Origin: Sphingopyxis sp. YF1
Lineage (GTDB): Bacteria; Pseudomonadota; Alphaproteobacteria; Sphingomonadales; Sphingomonadaceae
Reading direction: 5' to 3'
Assembly: GCF_022701295.1 (NCBI RefSeq)
Contig: NZ_CP033204.1
Span: 3,038,001 to 3,102,000 of the forward strand
Length of the DNA stretch: 64,000 bases
How positions within the stretch are numbered: position 1 is the stretch's first letter; the number at the start of each line of letters is the position of its first letter. The position numbers were made by a program, and so were the translations under genes. Below are positions 18,203 through 29,496 of the stretch, piece after piece. The notes beneath the pieces were generated by a model, which saw nothing but the letters and a program-made list of their open reading frames with translations, was not told the DNA's origin and ran no database searches.

Positions 18203-18220
18203 GTTGACGTAAACGTCAAC
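18203..18220. promoter_or_regulatory. palindromic operator upstream of acyl-CoA genes
   Basis: GTTGACGT, AA, ACGTCAAC: perfect 8-base arms separated by two bases, 37 bases before the enoyl-CoA hydratase start codon. A further partial copy of the arm (TTTACGGTTGACG) overlaps its left side. The shape resembles the ACGT-containing palindromes I know for MerR-type LiuR regulators of branched-chain and acyl-CoA catabolism. That assignment is inference. Confidence 0.65.
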
Positions 18221-18257
18221 TCACGCCGATACTCTTCCCGACAAAGGGAGAGATTCG

Positions 18258-19061
18258 ATGACCGACACCGCTGCACCCGCCGTCCTGACCGAGCGTCGGG
18301 GCCATATCCTGATCATCACGATCAACCGCCCCGAGGCGCGCAATGCGGTCAATGCGGCGGTGCATGTCGGCATCGGCACCGCGCTGGAGGAAGCCGAGAA
18401 GGACCCCGAGACCCGCGTCGTGGTGATCACCGGCGCAGGCGACAAGGCGTTCTGCGCGGGCGCCGACCTGGTCGCGCTGTCGCGCGGCGGACAGCTGGCG
18501 CCCGACGACAAGGCGCAGCAGGCGTGGGGTTTCGGCGGCTTTGCCGCGCACCCGATTTCGAAACCGATCATCGGTGTGGTCAATGGCTTCGCCTTTGGCG
18601 GCGGTTGCGAGCTCGCGCTGATGTGCGACCTGATCGTCGCGTCCGAGAATGCCCAGTTCGGCCTGCCCGAGGTCAAGGTCGGGCTGTTCGCCGCGGCGGG
18701 CGGGGCTTTTCGCATCGTCAAGCAATTGCCGCAGAAGCTCGCGATGGAACATCTGCTCACCGGCGATCCGTTCGACGCCGCCACCGCGCTGCGCTATGGC
18801 TTTGCCAACCGTGTCGTACCGCTCGCCGAGCTGATGCCGACCGCGATCGCAATCGCCGAAAAGATCGCGGGCAATGCGCCCTTGTCGGTGCAGGCGTCGA
18901 AGCGCGTCGCGCTCCGCATCATCGACGGCCAGATCGCGGGCGACGACGCGCATTGGGACGACAACAAGCGCGAGCGCAAGATGCTGATGGCGAGCGAGGA
19001 CGCCCGCGAAGGCCCGCTCGCTTTTGCGCAGAAGCGCAAGCCCGAGTGGAAGGCGCGCTGA
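18258..19061 (+). CDS. enoyl-CoA hydratase/isomerase (crotonase) family protein
   Basis: 267 residues of crotonase fold, probably acting on short or medium enoyl-CoA thioesters in fatty-acid or branched-chain catabolism. The oxyanion-hole segments ITGAGDKAFCAGADL and FAFGGGCELALMCD are intact. FGLPEVKVGLFAAAGG carries Glu at the usual catalytic position of a hydratase. An AAGGGAGAG ribosome-binding site precedes the ATG. The following thiolase-family gene starts two bases after its stop, so the pair forms an operon under the palindrome at 18203-18220. Confidence 0.92.
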   Translation: MTDTAAPAVLTERRGHILIITINRPEARNAVNAAVHVGIGTALEEAEKDPETRVVVITGAGDKAFCAGADLVALSRGGQLAPDDKAQQAWGFGGFAAHPISKPIIGVVNGFAFGGGCELALMCDLIVASENAQFGLPEVKVGLFAAAGGAFRIVKQLPQKLAMEHLLTGDPFDAATALRYGFANRVVPLAELMPTAIAIAEKIAGNAPLSVQASKRVALRIIDGQIAGDDAHWDDNKRERKMLMASEDAREGPLAFAQKRKPEWKAR

Positions 19062-19063
19062 CC

Positions 19064-20578
19064 ATGGCTCCGACGATCGCAACGACCGATGCCGAACGCA
19101 TTCCCGTCATCATCGGCGTCGGGCAGGTCAACGACCGGCCCGAAGACCCCGATCAGGGGCTCGATTCGCTCGGCCTGATGGTTGCCGCGCTCGAGATCGC
19201 AGCCCGCGATGCGGGCGTGTCGCTGACCGAGATCGACAGCCTGGCGATTGTCGACCAGATCAGCTTCCACAGCCTCGGCAAGCTGCCCGAACCGCTCGCC
19301 GCCGCGATCGGTGCGGCGCCGAAGGTCAATTACCAGTCCGACGCGCCGCACGGCGACACCCCGATCCGCCTGCTCAACGAGGCCGCGAACCGCATCGGCG
19401 CGGGCGAGGTCAAGCTGGCCGCCATCGTCGGCGCCGAAGCGCTGCGCACCGCCGCGGGGCGCGCCGCCAAGGCCGCGAAGGGCGAGGACAAGAGCTATAA
19501 TGCCGTGCGGCAGGTCGCGACGCGCCGCGAGCCCAATTATTCGCAGATGCACGGCCTGTCGGCGCCGGTCGACGTCTATCCGCTCTATGAGAACGCCACC
19601 CGCGCCGCCTGGGGGCAGAGCCTTGAGGAAGCACAGTTCGAGAGCGCCGAAATCTGGTCGCGCTTCTCCGAAGTCGCGGCGGCGAACGACGGCGCGTGGA
19701 TCCGCAAGCCCGCCTCGCCCGCCGACATCCTCGACGTGAACGAACGCAACCGGCCGATCGCCTTCCCCTATTCGAAGCTGATGGTCGCCAATTCGTCGGT
19801 GAACCAGGGGGCGGGCTTCATCGTCACCAGCCTCGCCGAAGCGCGCCGGCGCGGTATCGCCGAGGATCGCCTCGTCTACGTCGGCATGGGCGCTGCCGCG
19901 AAGGAACCCGCGAACATCCTCCACCGCGACCGCTACGACGGCAGCGTCAGCATGGAAACGAGCATCAACCGCACGCTCGCCCTCAACGCCATGACGGTCG
20001 AGGATTTCGACTGCGTCGAGCTCTACAGCTGCTTTCCGTGCGTTCCCAAGATGGCGCGGCGTACGCTCGGCTGGCCGTGGGATCGCCCCGCGAGCGTGTT
20101 CGGCGGCCTGACCTTCGGCGGCGGCCCGATCGCCAATTACATGAGCCATGCCGTGGTCTCGATGGTCGAAAAATTGCGCAAGGAGGGCCGTTACGGCTTC
20201 CTCTTCGCCAATGGCGGCTTCGCGACCGACAATCATTGCATCGTGCTGGGCAGCGAACCGATCGCCGCCGCCAGCTTTCCGCAGGACTTCGACTATCAGG
20301 CCGAAGCCGAAGCGAAACGCGGCCCGGTCCCCGAGCTGGTCAAGGATCATGCGGGCGCGGCCACGATCGAAAGCTATACGGTCTTCTACGGCCGCGACGG
20401 CGCGCCGAAGGCCGGGGTCGTGGTCGCACGGACGCCCGCAGGACAGCGGACGCTGGCGCATGTCGATGTGAGCGACGCCGCGATGCTGGCCTTTCTGACC
20501 GATGGCAAGGCCGAACCGGTGGGTGCGGCAGGACAGATCGTCGCGCTGGGCGAGGATCGCTTCGGCTGGCGGGCATAA
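19064..20578 (+). CDS. acetyl-CoA acetyltransferase-like (SCP2-type thiolase) protein
   Basis: 504 residues, a long thiolase-fold protein of the group usually annotated as acetyl-CoA acetyltransferase. The N-terminus RIPVIIGVGQVNDRP, the DSLAIVDQISFHS stretch and the C-terminal FSPA-like ELYSCFPCVPKM with GGLTFGGGPIANYMSHA are the lineage markers. The short cysteine loop of classical thiolases is not evident, so catalytic class (thiolase or acyl transfer) is uncertain. The ATG at 19064 follows the hydratase stop by two bases; a longer open frame upstream is only a shadow within that gene. Confidence 0.85.
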   Translation: MAPTIATTDAERIPVIIGVGQVNDRPEDPDQGLDSLGLMVAALEIAARDAGVSLTEIDSLAIVDQISFHSLGKLPEPLAAAIGAAPKVNYQSDAPHGDTPIRLLNEAANRIGAGEVKLAAIVGAEALRTAAGRAAKAAKGEDKSYNAVRQVATRREPNYSQMHGLSAPVDVYPLYENATRAAWGQSLEEAQFESAEIWSRFSEVAAANDGAWIRKPASPADILDVNERNRPIAFPYSKLMVANSSVNQGAGFIVTSLAEARRRGIAEDRLVYVGMGAAAKEPANILHRDRYDGSVSMETSINRTLALNAMTVEDFDCVELYSCFPCVPKMARRTLGWPWDRPASVFGGLTFGGGPIANYMSHAVVSMVEKLRKEGRYGFLFANGGFATDNHCIVLGSEPIAAASFPQDFDYQAEAEAKRGPVPELVKDHAGAATIESYTVFYGRDGAPKAGVVVARTPAGQRTLAHVDVSDAAMLAFLTDGKAEPVGAAGQIVALGEDRFGWRA

Positions 20579-20583
20579 GCCTG

Positions 20584-20607
20584 TCCCCGCCCGCGCGCGG
20601 GTGGGGA
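20584..20607 (+). terminator. GC-rich hairpin after thiolase gene
   Basis: TCCCCGCCCGCG pairs with CGCGGGTGGGGA (one G-T wobble), starting 6 bases after the thiolase stop. There is no T-tract, so it is a possible Rho-independent-like stop or a 3'-end stabiliser. Confidence 0.5.
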
Positions 20608-20659
20608 TGATCGCCAAATTCGCTCGCTCCCGGGGCGCGAAGCCGATAGGCTCCGCCGC

Positions 20660-21535
20660 ATGAGAGCGTTTTTCATTCCGGTCGCCCTCGCGGCGGCGAG
20701 CATCACCGCCTGCGCCGCCGCGGCGCCCGCCGAACCAACGATGCAGGAGCTGGCGCGCGATCCCGCGGTCCGCGAATTTTCGGCGTGGCAGCAGCAGCAC
20801 GGCCTTCCCGCGATCGAACTCGAACCGGCCGGACCGGCGCCGTCAACGCCGGGGGGCACGCGCATCGGCGGCGCGGTCTGGCTGGCGGCTGGCGAAGCCT
20901 GGCCGGCCGATGCCAGAGGGCAGCCGATGGCTTTTCTCGCGCAGCTCGATTTTGGCGCGATGCCGCCCCTGCCCGACTACCCCGACAGCGGAATCCTGCA
21001 ATTCTTCATCGCGCGCGACGACCTGTACGGGGCGAATTTCGAAAAACCGGAAGCCGGCCAGTTCCGCGTCATCTGGCGCGAGAAGATCGAGGGGCCCGGC
21101 AAATTGCACGCGGGCCGGCCGCAGGGCGATCAGGGGATCGACGATTATTCGCCGCTTCGCGACGACGCGGTCAAACAGGGCATCGCGCTGACGCCGAAAC
21201 GCACCGACCAGTTTCCCTCGACCGATTCCTGGCTCGCCGAGCGGGACCTCGGCAAGCTGCTCGAAGGCGACAAGGACGGCCGCATCTATGCCTTTGCCGA
21301 CAAGCAGTTCGAAGCGGCGCCCCCGCAGCATCACGTCGGCGGCCATCCGGGCTTCACCCAATCGGACTGGCGCGCCGCGCCGCGCTATCAGGACGTCGAT
21401 CGCGTCCTGATCAACCTGTGGAGCGACGATCGCCTGATGTGGGGCGACATGGGGCAAGGCCAGTTCTTGATCCGGCGCGAAGACCTGCTCAAGCGCGATT
21501 TCAGCAAGGTCTTCTATCAGTGGGATTGCTACTGA
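20660..21535 (+). CDS. DUF1963 (YwqG-like) lipoprotein
   Basis: 291 residues. Signal sequence with lipobox ITAC (Cys18) suggests a membrane-anchored lipoprotein. The body matches the DUF1963/YwqG pattern: GGAVWLAAGEAWPADARGQ, MAFLAQLDFGAMPPLPDYP, GILQFFIARDDLYG, and the late HHVGGHPGFTQSDWR and LINLWSDDRLMWGDMGQGQF. Family members are reported as cytosolic in many species, so the export signal is a noteworthy variation. Function unknown. It lies 20 bases before the convergent aldehyde dehydrogenase gene. Confidence 0.85.
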   Translation: MRAFFIPVALAAASITACAAAAPAEPTMQELARDPAVREFSAWQQQHGLPAIELEPAGPAPSTPGGTRIGGAVWLAAGEAWPADARGQPMAFLAQLDFGAMPPLPDYPDSGILQFFIARDDLYGANFEKPEAGQFRVIWREKIEGPGKLHAGRPQGDQGIDDYSPLRDDAVKQGIALTPKRTDQFPSTDSWLAERDLGKLLEGDKDGRIYAFADKQFEAAPPQHHVGGHPGFTQSDWRAAPRYQDVDRVLINLWSDDRLMWGDMGQGQFLIRREDLLKRDFSKVFYQWDCY

Positions 21536-21554
21536 TCGCCGCGTGCGGCGGCGC

Positions 21555-23054
21555 TCAGATATCGAACGAGACCCCTTGCGCCAGCGGCAGCGCGTCCGAA
21601 TAATTCACCGTATTGGTCGCGCGGCGCATATAAGCCTTCCAGCTGTCCGACCCGCTTTCGCGGCCGCCGCCGGTTTCCTTCTCGCCGCCGAACGCCCCGC
21701 CGATCTCGGCGCCGCTGGTGCCCAGATTGACGTTGGCGATGCCGCAGTCGCTCGCCGCCAGGAAACGTTCGACCTCGCGCATGTCGGTGGTGAAGATCGC
21801 CGACGACAGGCCCGCCGCGACATCGTTGTGGACGTCGATCGCCGCGTCGAGATCGTCATAGCGCATGACGTAGAGGATCGGCGCGAAGGTTTCGTCGAGC
21901 ACCGGCCCCACCTGTCCGGGCATCTCGACCAGCGCCGGGCGCACATAATAGCTGGCGCCTTCGCCGACGCGGTCGCCGCCATGGACGACCCCGCCCGCCG
22001 CGCGCGCGGCCGCCAGCGCCTCCTGCATCATCTCGTAGGCGGCACGATCGATCAGCGGTCCGACAAGCACATCCCCTTCGAGCGGATTGCCGATCAGGAC
22101 GCTGGCGTATGCGGCCTTCATCCGCGCCACGAACATGTCGTAGATGCTGTCATGCACGAACAGCCGCCGCGTCGTCGTACAGCGCTGCCCCGCGGTCCCC
22201 ATCGCCCCGAAGGCGACGCCGCGCAGCGCAAGGTCGAGGTCGGCCGAAGGCGCGACGATCGCGCCATTGTTGCCGCCGAGTTCGAGAATCGCGCGCGCGA
22301 AGCGCCCGGCGAGCCGCGGCGCCACCGCGCGCCCCATGCGCGTCGACCCGGTCGCCGAGACGAGCGCGACGCGCCGGTCGTCGACGAGCGCCTCGCCCGC
22401 TTCGCCGCCGCCGACCAGCAGCTGCGACAGACCCTCGGGAGCGTCGCCGAAGCGCACCACCGCTCGCGCGAAGATCGCCTGCACCGCGAGCGCGGTCAGC
22501 GGGGTCTTTTCGGATGGCTTCCACACCACGCTGTTGCCGCACACGAGCGCGACGGCCGCATTCCAGGCCCATACCGCGACGGGGAAGTTGAACGCCGAAA
22601 TCACCCCGACGACACCGAGCGGATGCCATTGCTCCATCATCCGGTGACCCGGGCGCTCGGTCGCGATGGTGAAGCCATAGAGCTGCCGCGAGAGACCGAC
22701 CGCGAAGTCGCAGATGTCGATCATCTCCTGCACCTCGCCCGCGCCCTCCGACGGGATCTTGCCCGCCTCGATCGTGACGAGCCTCGCAAGATCGTCCTTC
22801 ACCGCGCGCAATTCCTCGCCCAACAGCCGCACCAGCTCGCCGCGGCGCGGCGGCGGGACGCGGCGCCACGCACGAAAGGCGCCGGTCGCGCGATCGAGCG
22901 CCGCATCGATCGCCGCCGCATCGGCAACGCGCACCATCGCGACCTGTTCGCCGGTCAGCGGCGTCAGGACGGGCATCGATCCTTCGGTCCAGTCGCGCCG
23001 GCCGACGCCGAGCGCGTCCAGCAACGCTTCGATCTCCTGACCCAGCCGCCCCAT
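21555..23054 (-). CDS. amaB: ALDH7-type aldehyde dehydrogenase (piperideine-6-carboxylate dehydrogenase-like)
   Basis: 499 residues. The NAD-dependent dehydrogenase fold with catalytic Cys in [11 protein letters not shown] and general-base Glu in [12 protein letters not shown]. The C-terminal [18 protein letters not shown] and [12 protein letters not shown] blocks are the marks of the ALDH7/AmaB family, which oxidises alpha-aminoadipic semialdehyde (piperideine-6-carboxylate) in lysine catabolism. No other lysine-degradation genes are next to it, so substrate is inferred from family only. The start at 23054 ([16 protein letters not shown]) gives normal length. Divergent from acs with 97 bases between. 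Confidence 0.88.
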   Translation of the reverse strand: MGRLGQEIEALLDALGVGRRDWTEGSMPVLTPLTGEQVAMVRVADAAAIDAALDRATGAFRAWRRVPPPRRGELVRLLGEELRAVKDDLARLVTIEAGKIPSEGAGEVQEMIDICDFAVGLSRQLYGFTIATERPGHRMMEQWHPLGVVGVISAFNFPVAVWAWNAAVALVCGNSVVWKPSEKTPLTALAVQAIFARAVVRFGDAPEGLSQLLVGGGEAGEALVDDRRVALVSATGSTRMGRAVAPRLAGRFARAILELGGNNGAIVAPSADLDLALRGVAFGAMGTAGQRCTTTRRLFVHDSIYDMFVARMKAAYASVLIGNPLEGDVLVGPLIDRAAYEMMQEALAAARAAGGVVHGGDRVGEGASYYVRPALVEMPGQVGPVLDETFAPILYVMRYDDLDAAIDVHNDVAAGLSSAIFTTDMREVERFLAASDCGIANVNLGTSGAEIGGAFGGEKETGGGRESGSDSWKAYMRRATNTVNYSDALPLAQGVSFDI

Positions 23055-23151
23055 GTCATGCCCCCTCAAAAACGCGCTCGCGCCTTGCAACTTGCGGCTC
23101 GCGGGTTATCGCAGCGGGCGAACAATGCAAACCCGTATGGGAGAGTCGCGC

Positions 23152-25116
<1,965 letters not shown>

Positions 25117-25158
25117 GCGCTCGCCGTCCCGCCTATGCCGAAGCGACGGACAGGTGCG

Positions 25159-26256
25159 TCATTCGCAGCGCATCGACGGCCGGTACACCTGCATGGCGTT
25201 GGTCCCTGTATTGCCGCCCAGCGTGATCGCACCGCCGGGCAGGAAGACGCGGCCGTCGATCACCGCGCTGCCCTTCAACCCGTGCACCGCGATGGGAAGG
25301 TCGGGCAGCCGCGTCCAGCGGTCGGCGCGGGGATCATAGCCATAGGCGGTGGGCGTCAGCCCAAGCACATGGGCGCGCTCGCCCTCACCGCCGAACACGA
25401 ACATGCAGCCGGCGTGCGCCGCGCCAGTGATGCCGCCGCGCGGCGCCGGCAGCGGCGCGCCCTTGCTCCAGCGACGGGTCGCCGGATCGTAGATCTCGAC
25501 GACATCGACGCGCTCGGCCATCGCGCCCGGACCGGTGCGGCCGCCGGCGACGACGATCTTTCCATCAAGCGCGACCATCGCGAGATGATTGCGCTGCGTC
25601 GGTAGGTCGGGAAGCCTTTCCCATGTGTCGGTCGCCGGGTCATAGACCTCGAAGGCATGGCCACCGGGCGGGCGCCCGCCGGCGATATAGATTTTTCCGT
25701 CAATCACCGCCTTGCCGCCACCGCTGCGCGCGGTTGGCATCGAGGCGCGCTGGACCCAGCCGCCGACGGCGGGGTCATGCTGCCAGACATGGGCGACGAA
25801 AATCTCCGGACGCCCGGTGCTCGCGCCGTCCATCTCGCCGCCGATCACGTAGAGCTTGCCGCCGACAGCGGCGACCATGGTGTGATGGAGGGGCTGCGGC
25901 AGGCGCGGGCCGAGCGACCAGCGGCTCGCGGCGGGATCATAGACCTGGACGAGGTTCGAAGGAAGCCGTCCGGGCGGATAGCCGCCGAGTACCCAGATCT
26001 TGCCGTCGAGTTCGGCCACCGCATGTTCCGAACGGGCAAGCGGCATCGCATGCCCGAGGCTCCATCCCTCGAATTCCGGAGTCGAACCGACCGGTGCCCC
26101 CGCGCTGACCCGCTCGTTCCATGTTTCGACGAGTTCATTGTCCTGCACGGGCGTCGCCGGAGCAGATGGCGATGGCCCGCTTCCGGTGCCTTGCTGCGCC
26201 GTCGCGGTCGTCGCGAGCAGCAGCGTCGCCCCCGCGGTCATCCAGTCGCGCCTCAT
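25159..26256 (-). CDS. secreted Kelch-repeat protein
   Basis: 365 residues with an N-terminal signal peptide (cut near TATAQQ) and a Ser/Pro/Thr linker. Residues about 70-360 hold six Kelch motifs, visible as recurring GGKLYVIGGE, DGKIYIAGGR, DGKIVVAGGR and ACMFVFGGEG strands followed by VYDPATDTWERLPDLP-like segments. This predicts a six-bladed beta-propeller in the periplasm or outside. No catalytic residues can be assigned. GGGAG lies seven bases before the ATG. The gene ends 42 bases from acs, convergently. Confidence 0.9.
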   Translation of the reverse strand: MRRDWMTAGATLLLATTATAQQGTGSGPSPSAPATPVQDNELVETWNERVSAGAPVGSTPEFEGWSLGHAMPLARSEHAVAELDGKIWVLGGYPPGRLPSNLVQVYDPAASRWSLGPRLPQPLHHTMVAAVGGKLYVIGGEMDGASTGRPEIFVAHVWQHDPAVGGWVQRASMPTARSGGGKAVIDGKIYIAGGRPPGGHAFEVYDPATDTWERLPDLPTQRNHLAMVALDGKIVVAGGRTGPGAMAERVDVVEIYDPATRRWSKGAPLPAPRGGITGAAHAGCMFVFGGEGERAHVLGLTPTAYGYDPRADRWTRLPDLPIAVHGLKGSAVIDGRVFLPGGAITLGGNTGTNAMQVYRPSMRCE

Positions 26257-26398
26257 CGTCCGTCTCCCGGCCTGACGCCGCGCGCATCGGCAGCCTCCTC
26301 ATCATCCGCGGTGCGTCATGATGACAAAAACGCCGGGAATCGCGGCATAGAAATCGACGGACGCCGGTTTCGGTCGACGAGCGCTCGCCGCCACCGCG

Positions 26399-27589
26399 CT
26401 ATCGGACCAGCGCCTCGCACAGTTTGTCGGTCGCCAGCGCGATGCGCGATTCGGCCGTTTCGCGATTGGCGGGACTGTTCAGGACGCCCTGCGTTTCGGT
26501 ATTGAAGGCGAGCAGGCTTCCGAGGCGCTGGTCGGGACAGAGGCTGAGATAGGCGCGAAAGCCGTTCTGGTCGCCATTGTGGCCGACGAAGCGCACCGCG
26601 GCGCGGCGGTCGATGAAGAAGGACAGGCCGCTCTGTGTCGTCGTTGCCATGCGGCCCTGCGTGAAATCCTCGCCCGCCGAAATCTGCGGTTGCCACATTT
26701 CCTCGATCGACGATCGTTTGAGGATCCGGTCATATTCGGCCTGCCGCATCGGATCGCCGAGCAGGAAGGCTAGATATTTCGCCATGTCGGGCATGGGCGC
26801 GTTGAGCCCGCCGTTCGACACGGTCGCGCCGGTATCGACATCGAACGGCGCCGCGACGCGCCGGCCCTCGCGAACATAATAACTGTGCGAGCGGTGCGGC
26901 AGCAGGTGCGGCGGCGTGCGGTCGAAATAGCTGGCGTGCATCGCCAGCGGTTTCAGGATGTTCTTGTCGATATAGACTTCATAATCCTCGCCCGACAGAC
27001 GCTCAATCACCTGCCCCAGATAGACGATGCCGGGGTTCGAATAGCCGAAGCGGCTGCCGGGTTCGAACTCGACTTGTGTATAGGGCAGCATCGCCACCAG
27101 CTGTGACCAGTCCTTCGGTTCGAACGGTTGCCAGTCGTGATCGCGCCACGGCCAGGTTCCGCTGCGAAAGCCCGCGCTGTGACTCATCAGCTGGCGCAGC
27201 GTGATCGCGCCGGTATCGCCATAAGGGTTATGCACCACCGCGAGTTCGGGCACATATTTGACGATCGGATCGTCGAGCGACAGCAGCCCGCGATCGCGCA
27301 GCTGCATGATCGCGATGCCCGTCATCGTTTTGGTTACCGACGCCCAATGATAGACGGTGCGGGCATCGACCGGGACATGCGTTTCGGCGTCCTGTTCACC
27401 CAGATGATCGGCCGCCACCGTGCGTCCGGCGCGCACGAGATAGAAACTGCTTCCGGCGATATGCGCGCGGCTGGTTTCTGCGCGATGCACCTCGCGAAAG
27501 TCACGCAGCGCCGTGTCGAAAGCGTGCTCGTCGGCTGCGGCCGGACGGGCCGCGAGCAAAAACAATGCGAGAGCAACCCAGCGCGACAT
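26399..27589 (-). CDS. serine hydrolase of the beta-lactamase class C / PBP-like family
   Basis: 396 residues. Signal peptide in residues 1-19 (cut near AAADE). The catalytic SxxK motif is Ser84-Val-Thr-Lys87 (WASVTKTMTG), and the YxN motif is Tyr183-Ser-Asn185. A C-terminal FVGHNGDQNGFRAYL supplies the HxG-like third motif. Members include class C beta-lactamases, DD-peptidases and esterases; the absence of nearby ampR and the divergence of motif three make an esterase or peptidase role as likely as antibiotic hydrolysis. The start at 27589 has an AAGGGA site upstream. Confidence 0.9.
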   Translation of the reverse strand: MSRWVALALFLLAARPAAADEHAFDTALRDFREVHRAETSRAHIAGSSFYLVRAGRTVAADHLGEQDAETHVPVDARTVYHWASVTKTMTGIAIMQLRDRGLLSLDDPIVKYVPELAVVHNPYGDTGAITLRQLMSHSAGFRSGTWPWRDHDWQPFEPKDWSQLVAMLPYTQVEFEPGSRFGYSNPGIVYLGQVIERLSGEDYEVYIDKNILKPLAMHASYFDRTPPHLLPHRSHSYYVREGRRVAAPFDVDTGATVSNGGLNAPMPDMAKYLAFLLGDPMRQAEYDRILKRSSIEEMWQPQISAGEDFTQGRMATTTQSGLSFFIDRRAAVRFVGHNGDQNGFRAYLSLCPDQRLGSLLAFNTETQGVLNSPANRETAESRIALATDKLCEALVR

Positions 27590-27644
27590 GACGATCCCTT
27601 CCCCTGCATCCACCGAAGGACGGTGGCCGAAGGCGAACCGAAAG

Positions 27645-27687
27645 AAAAGCCGGGAGGTCTTTCGACCGGTTCGGCCGATGGCTTTTT
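27645..27687 (-). terminator. intrinsic terminator after cyclic-nucleotide-binding gene
   Basis: On the minus strand AAAAGCC and GGCTTTT form the outer stem around a GGTC-GAAA-GACC inner hairpin, followed by CTTT. It begins 7 bases after the stop codon of the gene ending at 27695 and separates it from the serine hydrolase gene on the same strand. Confidence 0.7.
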
Positions 27688-27694
27688 AGTGTTT

Positions 27695-28687
27695 CTAGGC
27701 GGCCACCGCGTGGCCGCGCTGCATCGCGAGGATGCGCGCTTCGACCTGGTCCAGCGCGTCGAGCGCGGTCACGAGATCGGCGTTGACCGACGCGCCGACT
27801 TCGCGGCTGAGCGCATCGCCCGTGCCGAGCATCTCGGCAAAGGTCGCGCGGTCGATCGCGAGCAGGGTTGCCTGTTCGCTCGTTCGCAGCAACCGGTCAT
27901 GCGGTGCGGCGCGCAGCAGCGGCGCGAGGCCGACGAACTGGCCGGGGCCGGTGACGGTGAGTTGATAGACGCCGCCGCGATGCGGCAGCGCGCTGCGTAC
28001 CGCACCGCGCACGACGAGCCATAGCCGGTCCGATGGCGCCCCCACCACCGCAAGATCGGTGTCCGCCGCGATGTCGATGCGCTCACCCGCGTTCCACACC
28101 GCCTGCCGCTGCGCCGGACTCATGCCCGCGCAGCAGGGCAGTTTCGCGAGAAAGGGTTCGGCCGCGAAACCCTCCTCGGCCATGAGGAGCAAGGCGCGTT
28201 GCGGCCTCGGCGTGAAGCCGTCGGGTCCCCGAGCGAGCAGCGCCGCGATATCGCGCGTCTTTCCCGCGACGCGCGCGGCGATCAGTTCCCCCAGTTCGGC
28301 CTGCAAGCGGAGCGACGCCGGATGCAGCCGCGCCAGCGCGGCGCGGAATTGCTCGGCGGGCAGATACCAGGTCGCGACCGCGCCGCGCGCAATGCCCATC
28401 GCCGACCGCTTGAGGTCGCGCCCGATCAGCGCCATGTCGCCGATCACCTCGCCCGGTCCAACCTTGGCGAGCAGCGCGAGCCCGCCACCCGGCAGACGCT
28501 TGCCGATGTCGACCCGGCCCGCGGCGATCAGGTAGAGGCCGTCGGCGCGCTCGTTCTGGATCAGGATCGCTTCACCGTCGGCAAAATGCCGGGGCAGAAA
28601 GGCATCGGCGAGTTCGCTGCGCTCGCCTTGGTCCAGTCCCGCAAAGAGCGGCGCGTCCGCCAGGTTCGCGGCGGACGGCGGATTCAT
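27695..28687 (-). CDS. protein with two cyclic-nucleotide-binding domains, no HTH
   Basis: 330 residues. Residues about 10-130 form a first CRP-like beta-roll (LFAGLDQGERSELADAF, DGEAILIQNERADGLYLIAAG, LLAKVGPGEVIGDMALIG). Residues about 185-300 form a second (ERIDIAADTDLAVVG, GPGQFVGLAPLLRAAPH). The C-terminal 30 residues are helical but do not look like a helix-turn-helix, so it is not an ordinary Crp/Fnr activator. The phosphate-binding Arg of true cAMP receptors is not clearly present, so ligand binding is uncertain. The start overlaps the xth stop by ATGA, so the two genes are translationally coupled. Confidence 0.82.
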   Translation of the reverse strand: MNPPSAANLADAPLFAGLDQGERSELADAFLPRHFADGEAILIQNERADGLYLIAAGRVDIGKRLPGGGLALLAKVGPGEVIGDMALIGRDLKRSAMGIARGAVATWYLPAEQFRAALARLHPASLRLQAELGELIAARVAGKTRDIAALLARGPDGFTPRPQRALLLMAEEGFAAEPFLAKLPCCAGMSPAQRQAVWNAGERIDIAADTDLAVVGAPSDRLWLVVRGAVRSALPHRGGVYQLTVTGPGQFVGLAPLLRAAPHDRLLRTSEQATLLAIDRATFAEMLGTGDALSREVGASVNADLVTALDALDQVEARILAMQRGHAVAA

Positions 28688-29457
28688 CCCAGCACCGCCC
28701 AGGTCGGTGCATGGTCGCTCGCCTTTTCGCGCCCGCGATGGTCCTTGTCGACGCCGGCATCGGCCAGCCGGTCGGCGAGCGCGGGACTGAGCAGCAGGTG
28801 GTCGATGCGGAACCCGTGGTCGCGCTGCCAGCCGCCCGCCTGATAGTCCCAGAAGGTCCACACGCCGCCCGCCGGATGCCGGCTGCGCACCGCATCGGTC
28901 CAGCCGTCGCCGAGGATGCGGAACCACGCATCGCGCGATTCGGGCTGCATCAGCGCGTCGTCCGCCATCGGGCCGCGCGGGTCCCACACATCGTCGTCGT
29001 GCGGGATGACATTATAGTCGCCGGCAAGAATCGTCGGGATTTCGGCGGCGAGCAGCGCCTTCGCCCGCTCGCGCAGCCGCGCCATCCAGCGCAGCTTGTA
29101 GTCGAATTTGGGTCCGGGCTGCGGATTGCCGTTGGGCAGGTAGATCGACGCGACGCGAATGCCGAACACGTCGGCCTCAAGATAACGCGACTGCTCGTCC
29201 TCGGCTTCGCCGGCGAGCCCGCGCTGGATCTCGGCCGGCTGCGTTCCTTTCGCGAGGATCGCCACGCCGTTGAAACCTTTCTGCCCGTGATAGAGGAAGC
29301 CGTATCCTGCGGCCTCGATCTCCTTCGTCGGCATCGTCTCGTCGCTCGACTTGAGTTCCTGCAGGCAGACGATGTCGGGCTGTGTTTCCTCCAGCCACTC
29401 GACAAGCCGCGGCAGTCGGGCCTTGATGCCGTTGATGTTGAAGGTCGCGATTTTCAT
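28684..29457 (-). CDS. xth: exodeoxyribonuclease III
   Basis: 257 residues. AP endonuclease and 3'-5' exonuclease of base-excision repair. Begins MKIATFNINGIKARLPRL with the metal-binding Asn; LQELKSSDE carries the catalytic Glu; LAGDYNVIPHDDDVWDP gives the Asp/Asn pair, and the C-terminal DHAPTWAVL has the catalytic Asp-His. It overlaps the downstream two-domain cyclic-nucleotide-binding gene by ATGA and is probably first in that two-gene operon. Confidence 0.96.
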   Translation of the reverse strand: MKIATFNINGIKARLPRLVEWLEETQPDIVCLQELKSSDETMPTKEIEAAGYGFLYHGQKGFNGVAILAKGTQPAEIQRGLAGEAEDEQSRYLEADVFGIRVASIYLPNGNPQPGPKFDYKLRWMARLRERAKALLAAEIPTILAGDYNVIPHDDDVWDPRGPMADDALMQPESRDAWFRILGDGWTDAVRSRHPAGGVWTFWDYQAGGWQRDHGFRIDHLLLSPALADRLADAGVDKDHRGREKASDHAPTWAVLG

Positions 29458-29496
29458 GCGCTTCCTATGGCAGGAAGCGAAACGCTTAGAAAGGCG

